From positions 1-56,776 of the forward strand of contig JAKUQE010000018.1 of NCBI GenBank assembly GCA_022450395.1: a DNA stretch of 56,776 nucleotides. The letters are read 5' to 3'. Below, piece by piece: positions 24,904 through 33,435 of the stretch (its first letter is position 1; the number at the start of each line of letters is the position of its first letter). Source of the stretch: Dehalococcoidia bacterium (GTDB lineage: Bacteria > Chloroflexota > Dehalococcoidia > Lucifugimonadales > UBA3495). The position numbers and the translations under genes were made by a program. The notes under the pieces were generated by a model. It worked only from the letters and a program-made list of their open reading frames with translations, had not been told where the DNA came from and searched no databases.

Positions 24904-24972
24904 TCGCTTATTATAGCATGCTTCGAATAGGCCCGTCAAGCTTTTGTTCCTAAATTGATAAAAAGGTCCTTT
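24842..24972. repeat. 131-bp direct repeat, copy 2
   Basis: Second copy of the repeat, 253 bp after copy 1. Promoter elements and the central palindrome are the same; the left edge runs into a perfect intrinsic terminator that copy 1 has lost or never had. Confidence 0.95.
24910..24939 (-). promoter_or_regulatory. Strong minus-strand sigma70 promoter, copy 2
   Basis: TTGACG (24939-24934), 18-bp spacer, TATAAT (24915-24910) with TGC just ahead. It matches copy 1 in every promoter element while two spacer positions differ, which suggests that the elements are being kept. Confidence 0.88.
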
Positions 24973-25105
24973 GCCGGGAACCAGCGAAGAAAAATAGCTG
25001 CCCAAGGACGGTGGCTCCTTGGCCGAGCATTCCATGCGGCATAGGATAGGGTAGAATAGCGTCGCACCAACTCCGAATCACTTTCGCTTCTATCAGGAGG
25101 AGCCC

Positions 25106-25594
25106 ATGCCCGACCTTTCATCAATGGCTGCATCGGTAGGAGCGCTGCTCAAAGAGACAGAGCAGACGCTGGCCGTGACCGAATCATCCTGCGGCGGATT
25201 GCTTTCAGCTTGCCTAGTTTCCATACCGGGCGCATCAGCCTATTACCGGGGCGGCGCCGTGGTTTACACTCGATTCGCTCAAAAAGGCCTGCTTCAAGTC
25301 CCCGACTCCGCGATGACCGGAATACGGGCCAGCTCCGAGCCCTATGCCTTGCTGAACGCACGGACCGTGCGAGAGTCCTTGGACACGACCTGGGCCCTTA
25401 GCGAAACAGGCGCCAGCGGCCCCACGGGAAATAGTTACGGCGATTCCGCTGGCCACGCCTGTATCGCTGTGACCGGGCCTGTAGAACGGGCTATAACCGT
25501 GGAAACCGGAGACGACAACCGGGAGGCCAACATGTGGGTCTTTGCCAAGGCGGCATTCGACTTATTGGAGCAATGTGTTCGGGAATCCCGGTGA
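25106..25594 (+). CDS. CinA C-terminal-like protein (nicotinamide-nucleotide amidohydrolase family)
   Basis: A 162-residue stand-alone CinA/PncC domain. The motif VTESSCGGLLSA (residues about 22-33) with its catalytic-type Ser/Cys cluster, the PGASAYYRGGAVVYT stretch and the ASGPTG loop (residues about 113-118) match the family that deamidates NMN to nicotinate mononucleotide. CinA normally has a second, N-terminal domain; here only the C-terminal domain is present, as in PncC. The ATG has CAGGAGGAGCCC directly ahead. A methyltransferase follows after 34 bp and may be co-transcribed. Confidence 0.85.
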   Translation: MPDLSSMAASVGALLKETEQTLAVTESSCGGLLSACLVSIPGASAYYRGGAVVYTRFAQKGLLQVPDSAMTGIRASSEPYALLNARTVRESLDTTWALSETGASGPTGNSYGDSAGHACIAVTGPVERAITVETGDDNREANMWVFAKAAFDLLEQCVRESR

Positions 25595-25628
25595 CCCGGA
25601 CTATTCGGCTAGCACGTGAGCGAGTCCG

Positions 25629-26390
25629 TTGACGCTAAACCGGTTGTACAACGACCTGGCATGGCTCTGGCCGGTTATCAGTCCTCCCGAAGAGTACGCC
25701 GATGAGGCCGTTTATTGGCGCCGGGCGCTATGGGACAAACTCGGGGTGGGCCGGCACCGCATCCTGGAATTGGGAGTCGGCGGTGGCCATAATCTTTCCC
25801 ATCTAACCCGGCACTTCCAGGCCACCGCAGTGGATCTCTCACCGCAAATGTTGCGTCTTTCCACCGGTTTAAATCCGGGTGTGGATCACCTCCTGGGGGA
25901 CATGAGGTCCGTGCGGTTGGGCCGGACATTCGATGCAGTGCTCATACATGACGCCGTTTCCTACCTGCTGACCCAAGACGACTTGAAAGCTACGCTGGAA
26001 ACCGCCAAGGTTCACCTGCGGCCCGAAGGGGTGTTGTTGATTGGACCGGATTGGGTTCGCGAGGATTTTGATGGGTCCACTTCCAAGGAATTCCGCTGGG
26101 TCCGAAAAAAAGGAAGCGTGGAGGTCACCATCGAAGAATATCTCCACGATCCCGACCCGGATGATACTCAGATAGAGTCGGTTTACACTTATACGATCAA
26201 AGAGGCTGGACAGGACCGCGTTGAGAAGGACGTTCATATCACCGGGCTGTTCCCAATAGCCACGTGGACCAGGCTGATGGAAGAGGCTGGGTTCGAGGTG
26301 GAGATGACCCGGCTGCCGCCCAACCGTGGCGGTTACGGCGGCGTGATGTTTTCCGGAGTATTGCTGCCTCAAGCGTCCGCCGGCGGCTAG
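25629..26390 (+). CDS. SAM-dependent class I methyltransferase
   Basis: A 253-residue Rossmann methyltransferase. Motif I is ILELGVGGGHN (about residues 44-54), and ATAVDLSPQMLRLS is motif post-I. LLGDMRSVRLGRTFDAVLIHD gives the later motifs, read in parts. The C-terminal half holds a long beta region. Substrate unknown. The start is TTG at 25629, because no in-frame ATG gives a full motif; the support for this start is weak. Confidence 0.82.
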   Translation: MTLNRLYNDLAWLWPVISPPEEYADEAVYWRRALWDKLGVGRHRILELGVGGGHNLSHLTRHFQATAVDLSPQMLRLSTGLNPGVDHLLGDMRSVRLGRTFDAVLIHDAVSYLLTQDDLKATLETAKVHLRPEGVLLIGPDWVREDFDGSTSKEFRWVRKKGSVEVTIEEYLHDPDPDDTQIESVYTYTIKEAGQDRVEKDVHITGLFPIATWTRLMEEAGFEVEMTRLPPNRGGYGGVMFSGVLLPQASAGG

Positions 26391-26445
26391 AAGCGGCGAT
26401 AGAGAGGCGCGGCGAGCATGGAGCATCTAGTTTTGGAGTGTGGGC

Positions 26446-26772
26446 ATGACCTACAACGCTGGGATTGCCGATAGAGTGGTAAAGGTGCTGGAAGGCCGGG
26501 AAGGTCTCACCGAGAGGAAAATGTTCGGTGGAATCACTTTCATGCTGAATGGCAACATGTGCTGCGGCGTGACCAACGACGACCTGATGGTTCGGGTGGG
26601 CGCCGGCGGTCTCGAAGACGCTCTGGACCAGCCCCACGCCCGCCCCATGGACTTTACCGGGCGCCCGATGAAGGGATTCGTCTTCGTGGACGCCGGCGCC
26701 GTGGGGGACAGGGTGCTTCGGCGATGGATACAGCGGGGCGTGATTTTTGCCGAATCGCTTTCGGCTAAGTGA
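26446..26772 (+). CDS. TfoX N-terminal domain protein
   Basis: A 108-residue protein that matches the TfoX/Sxy N-terminal fold: RKMFGGITFMLNGNMCCGV at about residues 24-42 and the RPMDFTGRPMKGFVFVD region. In gamma-proteobacteria TfoX promotes competence-gene expression; isolated N-terminal domains are widespread and their role outside those species is unknown. The ATG at 26446 is favoured over the GTG at 26440 because GGAG lies 7 nt ahead of it. Confidence 0.85.
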   Translation: MTYNAGIADRVVKVLEGREGLTERKMFGGITFMLNGNMCCGVTNDDLMVRVGAGGLEDALDQPHARPMDFTGRPMKGFVFVDAGAVGDRVLRRWIQRGVIFAESLSAK

Positions 26773-26816
26773 TCCCATACGCCAAAAAAGCCTGACAATT
26801 TCTAGGAGAAATAAGG

Positions 26817-27929
26817 ATGACGGACAACGAGATTCCGTTGGCGCGAGAGATAGGGCGGGTACCGTCGATGACGGTGGCGCTTGACCAGGAAGAGGAGCTG
26901 CGGTTCCAGCGCCTGATGGAAGACATAATAATGATCGACGTGCACCAGCACCCATTCGTTTGCCCAGAGGACATGGAACGGTTGGTGGAACTGCTGCGGG
27001 GCAACAAGTACAAGTGGGGATATGAAGCGGTGAAGCAGGGCGGCTGGACCGCGGTCGCTACGTCCAACGCTTTTCGTGGGTTTATCAATACCCACGACAT
27101 GTCCTTTACCCGGTTCCAAGATCTCCAGGCCGAAGTGGGATTGATGCTGTCGGATTTGAACCTCAGCGGCAAGGCGGTGTTGGTGGGCAACGCGGACGAG
27201 ATCGAGGCGTGCAAGCAGCACGGAGCGGTTGGCTTCTTGCCCACCTTGGAGCACTTGGCCATCGGCAACGAGATCGACCGGTTGGACATCTACCACGGCA
27301 TGGGCATCCGTCTGGCTGGCCTCACTTACACCCGCAAGAACTACATCGGAGATGGGCAGAACGAGCGCAACGACGGCGGTCTCAGCGACTTCGGCATCGA
27401 GGTTGTGAACCGCATGAACTCGCTGGGTATGGCCATCGACGTCTCTCACGCGTCATTCCGCACCGCCATGGACGCGGTCCAGTTCTCCAAGACGCCGGTG
27501 ACCTTCAGCCACAATGCTTCTTATACCCTGCGGCCCACCGCCAGGACCCGCAACGACGAAGAGTTGGCCGCCTGCGCCAAGGAAGGCGGCCTGATCGCGA
27601 TCACCGCCGTTCCCAACTCCTTGAGCGACGACCCGAACCAGGATATCGGCTGCGTCTTGGATCATTACGACTACATGGTGAAGTTGGTGGGAGTGGACCA
27701 CGTGGCCATCGGCACCGACACCAACATCGGCGACCACGTGGCATTTCACCGGGTGATGCTGGGCCGGAACGCGGATGAACTGCCCGCCCCTTACCTGGAC
27801 GGCCTGGAATCGCCCGAAGACGGCAAGAACATCATCCGGGGGCTGATCAGCCGGGGATACTCGGACGCCGACGTCACCAAGCTGGCCGGCGGCAACGCCC
27901 TCCAGTTCTTCCGAAGGGTGATGGCGTAG
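26817..27929 (+). CDS. Membrane dipeptidase-type metallohydrolase (peptidase M19 family)
   Basis: A 370-residue TIM-barrel of the renal dipeptidase group. The expected elements are in order: metal-binding H43-x-H45 (IDVHQHPF), Glu145 (LPTLEHLAIG), His211 (DVSHASF), His232 (SHNASYTLRP) and the late VAIGTDTN. In renal dipeptidase the first motif is H-x-D; here the Asp is His45. The family cleaves dipeptides or related amides, so a changed ligand hints at another substrate. It lacks a signal peptide, so it is cytoplasmic. GGAGAAATAAGG precedes the ATG. Confidence 0.87.
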   Translation: MTDNEIPLAREIGRVPSMTVALDQEEELRFQRLMEDIIMIDVHQHPFVCPEDMERLVELLRGNKYKWGYEAVKQGGWTAVATSNAFRGFINTHDMSFTRFQDLQAEVGLMLSDLNLSGKAVLVGNADEIEACKQHGAVGFLPTLEHLAIGNEIDRLDIYHGMGIRLAGLTYTRKNYIGDGQNERNDGGLSDFGIEVVNRMNSLGMAIDVSHASFRTAMDAVQFSKTPVTFSHNASYTLRPTARTRNDEELAACAKEGGLIAITAVPNSLSDDPNQDIGCVLDHYDYMVKLVGVDHVAIGTDTNIGDHVAFHRVMLGRNADELPAPYLDGLESPEDGKNIIRGLISRGYSDADVTKLAGGNALQFFRRVMA

Positions 27930-27960
27930 CGGGTGCTCGTTCTGTAACCCGAATGAAGAA

Positions 27961-28030
27961 GTGGTTCGACAGGCTCACCACGAACGGCCATCGTCCCGGT
28001 TTCCGTTCGCCGTGATCCTGTCGAAGGACC
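27961..28030. repeat. RGEPVEP-type dispersed inverted repeat, copy 3
   Basis: GTGGTTCGACAGGCTCACCA then CGAACGG forms the left arm and CCGTTCGCCGTGATCCTGTC then GAAGGACC the right arm. It lies between two convergent genes, and in that position may end transcription from both sides. Confidence 0.85.
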
Positions 28031-28043
28031 CGCCCTGGAAACC

Positions 28044-29063
28044 CTACACGTCGATCTTATAAACCCTCGCCGCGGTGTCGTGGAACATGGCGGCCCGCTC
28101 GGTGGCCGAGTAGTCCTTGGACAGCCGCTTGAAGGCGTTGTACATGACGTTGTAAGAGAAGGACACCTTGTCCACGGGGAAGTTGCTTTCGAACATGCTC
28201 CGCTCCGGGCCGAACTGCTCGATGCAGTAGTTCATGAACGGAGCCAAGGACTCGGCCAGTTCCTCGGAGCCGATGGGTTGAGCCCTGGTGTGCCAGTCGA
28301 AACCGTTGGCGGGCATCCCCATGCCGCCCAGCTTGATGACGACGTTCGGGCAGGCGGCAACGGCGGCGACACCGCTGCGCCAGATGGGCAGAACTTCATC
28401 GTCCCGGTTGGCGTAGACCCCTTCCCGCAGTAGGCCGCCGACGTGGTTGAGAATGATCGTCAGGTCGGGTACGGCCTTGGCAAAGTCCGCCAGTTCGGGC
28501 AACTGCCGGAAGAAGAGCCAACCCTCTAGCGACAGACCCATCTTCGCCAGCAGGCGCGCTCCCGCCCGGAAATTATCGGTTCCTAGCTGGCCCGGCATAT
28601 TATGCGCGGCCGTGCTCGTCACCTCGGCGTCCCAGGTGACCGAGTGGCGGATACCGCGGAACCGGTTGGGGCTGGCGGCTTGCAATGCCTCTAATACCGG
28701 CTCCACTTGGTCGCCCAGGTTCAGGTTGGCGTGGCCGATGATGGTTGCCGCCGCCCGGCCGGGTCCGTACAGTCCATTGGCGCTGGCGGCGGCCAGACCC
28801 TGAACGAACTCGACCTCGCCAACGGGACGCATCTCCTCCGGACCATCGGCGCGATACATCGACCGGGCTTCCACGAACACCGTTGAACGCACGTTGTGGC
28901 CGCTGGTGATGTCGGCGGCTAACTCGTGGAGTAGATACCGTTGGTAGGGAATCCGAGCCGCCCGGAAGTCCCATAAGTGGTGATGCGGGTCGCAGATGGG
29001 AAGGTCCGGCTCCAGCGGGGGTTCTTGGGTCAAAGCGTGCCAGTCATTGCCGCCGAATGGCAT
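28044..29063 (-). CDS. Amidohydrolase of the 2-pyrone-4,6-dicarboxylate lactonase-like group
   Basis: A 339-residue TIM-barrel with CDPHHHLWDFR at about residues 24-34, the signature of the COG3618 branch (H27-x-H29). The strand-ending motifs LTIILNHVGG (His ligand), VVIKLGGMGMP and MFESNFPVDK (Asp ligand) are kept. Relatives hydrolyse lactones such as 2-pyrone-4,6-dicarboxylate or L-fuconolactone. GGAGGCCCAATC precedes the ATG. It stands alone on its strand between an M19 gene and DUF423. Confidence 0.88.
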   Translation of the reverse strand: MPFGGNDWHALTQEPPLEPDLPICDPHHHLWDFRAARIPYQRYLLHELAADITSGHNVRSTVFVEARSMYRADGPEEMRPVGEVEFVQGLAAASANGLYGPGRAAATIIGHANLNLGDQVEPVLEALQAASPNRFRGIRHSVTWDAEVTSTAAHNMPGQLGTDNFRAGARLLAKMGLSLEGWLFFRQLPELADFAKAVPDLTIILNHVGGLLREGVYANRDDEVLPIWRSGVAAVAACPNVVIKLGGMGMPANGFDWHTRAQPIGSEELAESLAPFMNYCIEQFGPERSMFESNFPVDKVSFSYNVMYNAFKRLSKDYSATERAAMFHDTAARVYKIDV

Positions 29064-29133
29064 GATTGGGCCTCCATAGCAGAATAATGAGGCCCAATAG
29101 TATCACAGCCTCGGAGTGAGTTTACCCGTGTGG

Positions 29134-29523
29134 CTAGGAAGGCTCTCTTTGGCGGATGGCCCCAACTATCAAGGAAGTCCATGCGGCCATGAGGCTAAGG
29201 CCGCCCAGGGGCGCGATCGCCCCGAAAACGCCGATTCCCGTGATCGCAAGTATATACAGGCTTCCGCTGAACAGAACGACTCCAGCGGTAAATAGGACAC
29301 CGGACAATTTCACGAACCCCGTTTTCCACCGGCCGGCCAGCGTCCCCACGGCCAACAGCGCCAGAGCGTGGTACATCTGGAAGCGCACCCCGGTTTCGAA
29401 GGTGCTCAACGCCCGGGCGTCCAACGTGTCGCGCAGAGCATGTACTCCCATCGCGCCGGCCACAACGCCCAGAAGTCCCAATATACCTCCCGCCATTATC
29501 AAAACCCGGCTTGTGGACATCAT
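29134..29523 (-). CDS. DUF423 small membrane protein (YgdD-like)
   Basis: A 129-residue integral membrane protein with four hydrophobic segments (about residues 8-28, 50-64, 71-91 and 95-118). Typical DUF423 features are an initial GILGLLGVVAGAMGVHAL and a LSTFETGVRFQMYHALALL stretch. Function is unknown. A second ATG at 29520 directly follows the first; which one is used is not clear. Confidence 0.85.
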   Translation of the reverse strand: MMSTSRVLIMAGGILGLLGVVAGAMGVHALRDTLDARALSTFETGVRFQMYHALALLAVGTLAGRWKTGFVKLSGVLFTAGVVLFSGSLYILAITGIGVFGAIAPLGGLSLMAAWTSLIVGAIRQREPS

Positions 29524-29678
29524 GCTTCCCTTGTCATCTGTTTCATAACAATACTGTAAGTCACGGCCACCCCGAAGAAAAGACTTGTTCGGGTTTGACT
29601 ACCGCCACCTAGCCCGTTACCATCCCGGCTAGCACATTCGCCGTTCCTGACGGCGACAGCGGAAACCAAGGAGATACT

Positions 29679-30737
29679 TTGAAGTTTAGCAACTTCCTAT
29701 TTCCGGAGAGCAAAACCCCGGCCGATGATTTCAGGGTCATCGAGGAGTCTTTGGACGAAGCGGTCCTGACCGACGAGCTAGGTTTTGACGCCGTTTGGTT
29801 GGCGGAGCACCACTTTGACGGAGGCTGCGTGTACGTGGACCCGGTGACCTTCGCCGCGGCCATCGCCGCCAGAACCAAGAAGATCAAGATCGGCTTCGCC
29901 GTGGCCCAGATGGCGCTGCATCACCCCATAAGATTCGCTGAACAGATAGCCCTCATCGACAACATCAGCCGGGGGCGGATGATCGTCGGTGTGGGCCGGG
30001 GAACGGCTTACAACTTCTACGAGTTCCGTGGCTATGGCATCGACCCTGACGAGGCCCACGAACGGCTTCTGGAAGTGGAAGACATTCTCATCGAATCCTG
30101 GACCACCGAGAATTACAAGCATGTAGGCAAATACTGGCAGGTCGAGCTCCCCGTGCTGCGCCCTCAGGTATACCAGAAGCCGCACCCACCCATAATCAGG
30201 GCCTGCTCCGGCCTGGAATCCACCCTGGAGATGGCCAGGGAGGGAAGGCCGTTCTTGATGAACTTACAGAGCGACCAGACCACCAAAGAACGGATGGATC
30301 TGTACCGGTCAACCATGTTCGAGGCTGGTTTTGACGAGGAAGCGGTCGCCCGCTGCGTGGCCGACTCCTGGGTGTGGCGCAACATCTTCGTCGCTGACAC
30401 CGACGCCGAGGCCGAAGCAATCGCGGTGCCCCACTTCCGGGCGATGCGCGCCTATCTCTCGGACAACCGGGCCCGGATGAACACGGAAGAGGAGCGGGCC
30501 GCCCAAGCCGCCGCCGTCACCGGCGCGGCCCGGGACTCGATAGACCATGGGCTGATCTTCGGCTCGCCGGAAACGGTCCGCCAGCGCCTTGAAGAGGTAG
30601 ACAAGATCGGCGTCGGTGGCATCATCATCCACTTCCGCCTGGGCGCCATGCCCTACGCCGCCAACGAACACAGCCTGCGGTTGTTCGCGGAGGAAGTGGC
30701 GCCGCATTTTAGGGAACCGGATACTGACAGCAATTAA
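29679..30737 (+). CDS. Luciferase-like (LLM class) flavin-dependent oxidoreductase
   Basis: A 352-residue TIM-barrel. Signatures are LAEHHFDGGCVYVDP (residues 44-58), GFAVAQMALHHPIRFAEQIA and ISRGRMIVGVGRGTAYNFYE. The overall length and the HH motif match the family. The start is TTG at 29679 with AAGGAGATAC ahead; no ATG is close. Together with the two other LLM genes in the window it indicates repeated use of flavin monooxygenase chemistry. The next gene begins 34 bp later on the same strand. Confidence 0.88.
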   Translation: MKFSNFLFPESKTPADDFRVIEESLDEAVLTDELGFDAVWLAEHHFDGGCVYVDPVTFAAAIAARTKKIKIGFAVAQMALHHPIRFAEQIALIDNISRGRMIVGVGRGTAYNFYEFRGYGIDPDEAHERLLEVEDILIESWTTENYKHVGKYWQVELPVLRPQVYQKPHPPIIRACSGLESTLEMAREGRPFLMNLQSDQTTKERMDLYRSTMFEAGFDEEAVARCVADSWVWRNIFVADTDAEAEAIAVPHFRAMRAYLSDNRARMNTEEERAAQAAAVTGAARDSIDHGLIFGSPETVRQRLEEVDKIGVGGIIIHFRLGAMPYAANEHSLRLFAEEVAPHFREPDTDSN

Positions 30738-30771
30738 ATTTAATTCCAATCCCCAAGCCGGAGAATAAGTT

Positions 30772-31296
30772 TTGCTACAGCGAATGATCGGCGCGGCGAT
30801 GCTGCGCACGGGGACTTACGAAGAGGTTGAGGCCGACACGTCAGCCACGAAACAGGCCATGTTGGTGGTTGTGTTGGTGTCTCTGGCTTCGGGGATCGGG
30901 AATATTGCTGTGGGTGGTGTCATGGCCCTGGTGTTCGGGGTCTTGGCGGCGCTGGCGGGGTGGGTGTTTTGGGCTTGGATCACCTACTTCGTGGGCACGA
31001 AGATACTTTCGACTCCGGAGACCCACGCGAATTGGGGGGAGTTGGCGCGAACTTTGGGTTATGCCCAAACGCCAGGCCTGTTCAAGGTCTTTGGGTTCCT
31101 GCCGGTGATTGGTCCCATCGTGTTCTTCCTGGCGACGATTTGGCAGTTGATCGCCGCGATCATCGCGATAAGGCAGGCCCTGGATTACACGTCTACCCGG
31201 CGGGCCATCGGCGTTGCGGTCATCGGTTTCTTAGCCTATGTCGTGGTGATCGGGATCGTGATGGCGATATTCGTATCTCAGGCTATACCCGGCTAA
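30772..31296 (+). CDS. Yip1-domain integral membrane protein
   Basis: A 174-residue protein with four or five hydrophobic helices. The opening MLQRMIGAAMLRTGTYEEVE is the usual start of bacterial Yip1-like proteins; the line then reads ATKQAMLVVVLVSLASGIG. A conserved G-x-x-P-x-hydrophobic run (LVVIGPIV region) follows. Function is unknown; possible roles are membrane organisation or transport. TTG at 30772 is used as start, with GGAGAATAAG ahead. Confidence 0.8.
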   Translation: MLQRMIGAAMLRTGTYEEVEADTSATKQAMLVVVLVSLASGIGNIAVGGVMALVFGVLAALAGWVFWAWITYFVGTKILSTPETHANWGELARTLGYAQTPGLFKVFGFLPVIGPIVFFLATIWQLIAAIIAIRQALDYTSTRRAIGVAVIGFLAYVVVIGIVMAIFVSQAIPG

Positions 31297-31323
31297 TTAC
31301 CGCTGCCTAAGCCTGCCCAAAGA

Positions 31324-32070
31324 TTACCCGTAGTTGGCCCTCCGCCGCTCGGCAAAGGCGGTGACTCCTTCCCGGCTGGTATCAGAGTCACGAAGTGGGG
31401 CTGACAGTGCCCTGGCATACGCCTCCGATTGCTCCGTGGCCATGTCCCGGCCGGTAAACGCTGCCTTCTTGGTGGCTTTCAGAACATCAATGGGGTGCTC
31501 GGCGATCCGCTGGGCCAGGGCCTCGACGGTGGACATCAGCTCCGGCGGCGGGACGACTTTGGTCACCAACCCGAAGCGCAGCGCCTCCTCGGCGTCGAAG
31601 AGGTCTCCGCTGAGCAGCATGTGCAGCGCCGGTCCGAAGCCGATCAGGCGGATGAGAGGGTCCGGCGGGTTGGGCAGGCCCCGGCGTATCTCGAAACAAC
31701 CGAATTGGGCGTTCTCCGACGCGATGCGGATGTCGCAGGCCAGGGAACGCTCCAGACCTCCCGCCACCGCGTAGCCGTTGACTGCGGCGATGGTTATCTT
31801 ATCGGTCTTCATATAGGGAGGCACCACGTTGCTGACGGGACCGCCCTCGGCGATACGGGCCGCGGCCGCCTTGAGGTCCATTCCGGTACAGAAAGCGCGT
31901 TCGCCGGTCCCGGTCAGGATCAACACCTTCAGGTCTGGATCTTGGTCGAAGTTCTGCTCGCACTCGTAGATGTAGTCGGTGGTGGGCGGGTCGCAAGCGT
32001 TCATGACATGTGGGCGATTAATCGTGATCGAGGCTATGGGCGCTCGCTTTTCGTATATGACAGTGTCCAT
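31324..32070 (-). CDS. Enoyl-CoA hydratase/isomerase family protein
   Basis: A 248-residue crotonase. Oxyanion elements are GTGERAFCTGMDLKAAA and NGYAVAGGLERSLACDIR. The ATG at 32070 overlaps the stop codon of the CoA-transferase gene in the sequence TAATG, sharing the A, so translation of the two is coupled. The frame continues further upstream inside that gene, but the ATG at 32070 starts exactly where the family's MDTVIYEK-type opening lies. It is probably the hydratase partner of the CoA-transferase product. Confidence 0.88.
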   Translation of the reverse strand: MDTVIYEKRAPIASITINRPHVMNACDPPTTDYIYECEQNFDQDPDLKVLILTGTGERAFCTGMDLKAAAARIAEGGPVSNVVPPYMKTDKITIAAVNGYAVAGGLERSLACDIRIASENAQFGCFEIRRGLPNPPDPLIRLIGFGPALHMLLSGDLFDAEEALRFGLVTKVVPPPELMSTVEALAQRIAEHPIDVLKATKKAAFTGRDMATEQSEAYARALSAPLRDSDTSREGVTAFAERRRANYG

Positions 32071-33431
32071 TATTGTTCCTTTTTTTCCTCCAGTTCGCCG
32101 GGGTAAATTCCCAGCCGCTTCTTGTAATCCCGATCGTACTCGGCCAGAAATCCCATGCGCAGCAGGGCTTCCGGGTCGGGCGGGGGCGTTACCCCTTGGT
32201 TGTCTGGGATATGTCCGATAACTCGGGCTTCTTCCAACTCTTGGTACTCTTCCTTGCTGTACCCAAGGATGTCGCACAGTACGTGACGGTTGTGCTGTCC
32301 CAGAGTTGGGGCCAGCCGGTCAGGGGGCAACTGAACACCCATCAGGTTGAACAGCGGGGCCGCGTGCGGGCGGGGCCCGATAGGCGCAGGGTGGTTGGAG
32401 ATTCGGAAGAAATCCCGGTCGCTTAAGTGAGGGTCGGTCGTTATCTCCCGAGTGTTGTTTACGGCGCCGCAGGCCACGCCGGCCGTCTGAAGTTGGCGCA
32501 TCACTTCATGCTTGTCTCTCGACGAGGTCCACTTTCCGATGCTGGCATCAAGCTTTTCGCGGTGGTGGAGGCGGCCTTCCGTAGACTCCAAATCCACATC
32601 GTCAACCCACTTTTCACCCACCGCTCTCTTGAAGTTCATCCACTCGGCATCGGACGTGATGGTGATGGCGACCCAGGAGTCATCCCCCGAGCAGGGGTAG
32701 AGGCCGTAAGGAGCGAAGTTGGGGTGGCTGTTGCCCCGGCGGGTGGGAATCCTTTCGTTCATGGTGTAGTCCATGAACGCTTCCCCCAACTGCACCACTC
32801 CCGCTTGGTACTGGGAAAGGTCGATCCACTGTCCCTCGCCAGTCCGCTCCCGGTGGGCGATGGCCAGCAGGATCGCATAGGTTGCCGTGAGCGCGCCCAA
32901 TATATCGTTGTAGAGGATGCCTCCCTGTACCGGTCCGCCATCTTCGTAACCGGTGAGGTACGTGAGGCCGGTGACTGCTTGGATGCTGGAGCCGTAGCCG
33001 ATGTAGTTCTGCCAGGGCCCGGTGCTGCCGTAGGCGGTGGAGTCCAATACGATGATGTCTGGCTTGACCTTTTTTAGCTCCGGATAGTCCAGGCCGAAGT
33101 TACGCATCACACGGGGCGGGAAGTTCTGAGCAACGACGTCGCTGACACTGACTAATTCCTTGAAGAGGTCCTTGCCACGCTGGGTGTTCAGGTTCAAGGC
33201 GATTCCCAGCTTGTTGCGGTTCACCTCGTGATAGGCCCCGCCGTGGTTCCAGGCGTCGCCTTCCACCTGGTTGTCCGGCTGGGGGCCGCCACGGGACGAG
33301 TCGGGGCGTACCGTGGACTCCACCTTGATGACCTCGGCCCCGTACATGGCCAAAGGGGCGATGGCGTAGGGCAGCGCCCAGACCTGCCCCGGCTCGATTA
33401 TGCGTATGCCGCTGAGGGGTAAAGTTTCCAC
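32070..33431 (-). CDS. Family III CoA-transferase (CaiB/BaiF type) with Gln at the catalytic position
   Basis: A 453-residue CoA-transferase. The early core GAEVIKVEST and NLNTQRGKDLFKELV, DSTAYGSTGPW and GGILYNDILGALTA motifs are typical. In characterised members an Asp in the pattern V-D-x-S-x-x-D forms the acyl anhydride. Here the line reads I-D-L-S-Q-Y-Q (residue 209 is Gln), where Asp or Glu is expected, which raises doubt about conventional chemistry. The start is GTG at 33431, placed against a palindromic repeat. The stop overlaps the following enoyl-CoA hydratase start (TAATG). Confidence 0.87.
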   Translation of the reverse strand: METLPLSGIRIIEPGQVWALPYAIAPLAMYGAEVIKVESTVRPDSSRGGPQPDNQVEGDAWNHGGAYHEVNRNKLGIALNLNTQRGKDLFKELVSVSDVVAQNFPPRVMRNFGLDYPELKKVKPDIIVLDSTAYGSTGPWQNYIGYGSSIQAVTGLTYLTGYEDGGPVQGGILYNDILGALTATYAILLAIAHRERTGEGQWIDLSQYQAGVVQLGEAFMDYTMNERIPTRRGNSHPNFAPYGLYPCSGDDSWVAITITSDAEWMNFKRAVGEKWVDDVDLESTEGRLHHREKLDASIGKWTSSRDKHEVMRQLQTAGVACGAVNNTREITTDPHLSDRDFFRISNHPAPIGPRPHAAPLFNLMGVQLPPDRLAPTLGQHNRHVLCDILGYSKEEYQELEEARVIGHIPDNQGVTPPPDPEALLRMGFLAEYDRDYKKRLGIYPGELEEKKEQ

Positions 33432-33435
33432 TAGG

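Noticed and set aside
24589-24972. The 131-bp repeats as a minimal CRISPR array or phage attachment site
   Set aside because: Only two copies with a 122-bp gap, no spacers, no cas genes and no integrase in the window. The promoter and terminator structure gives a better explanation.
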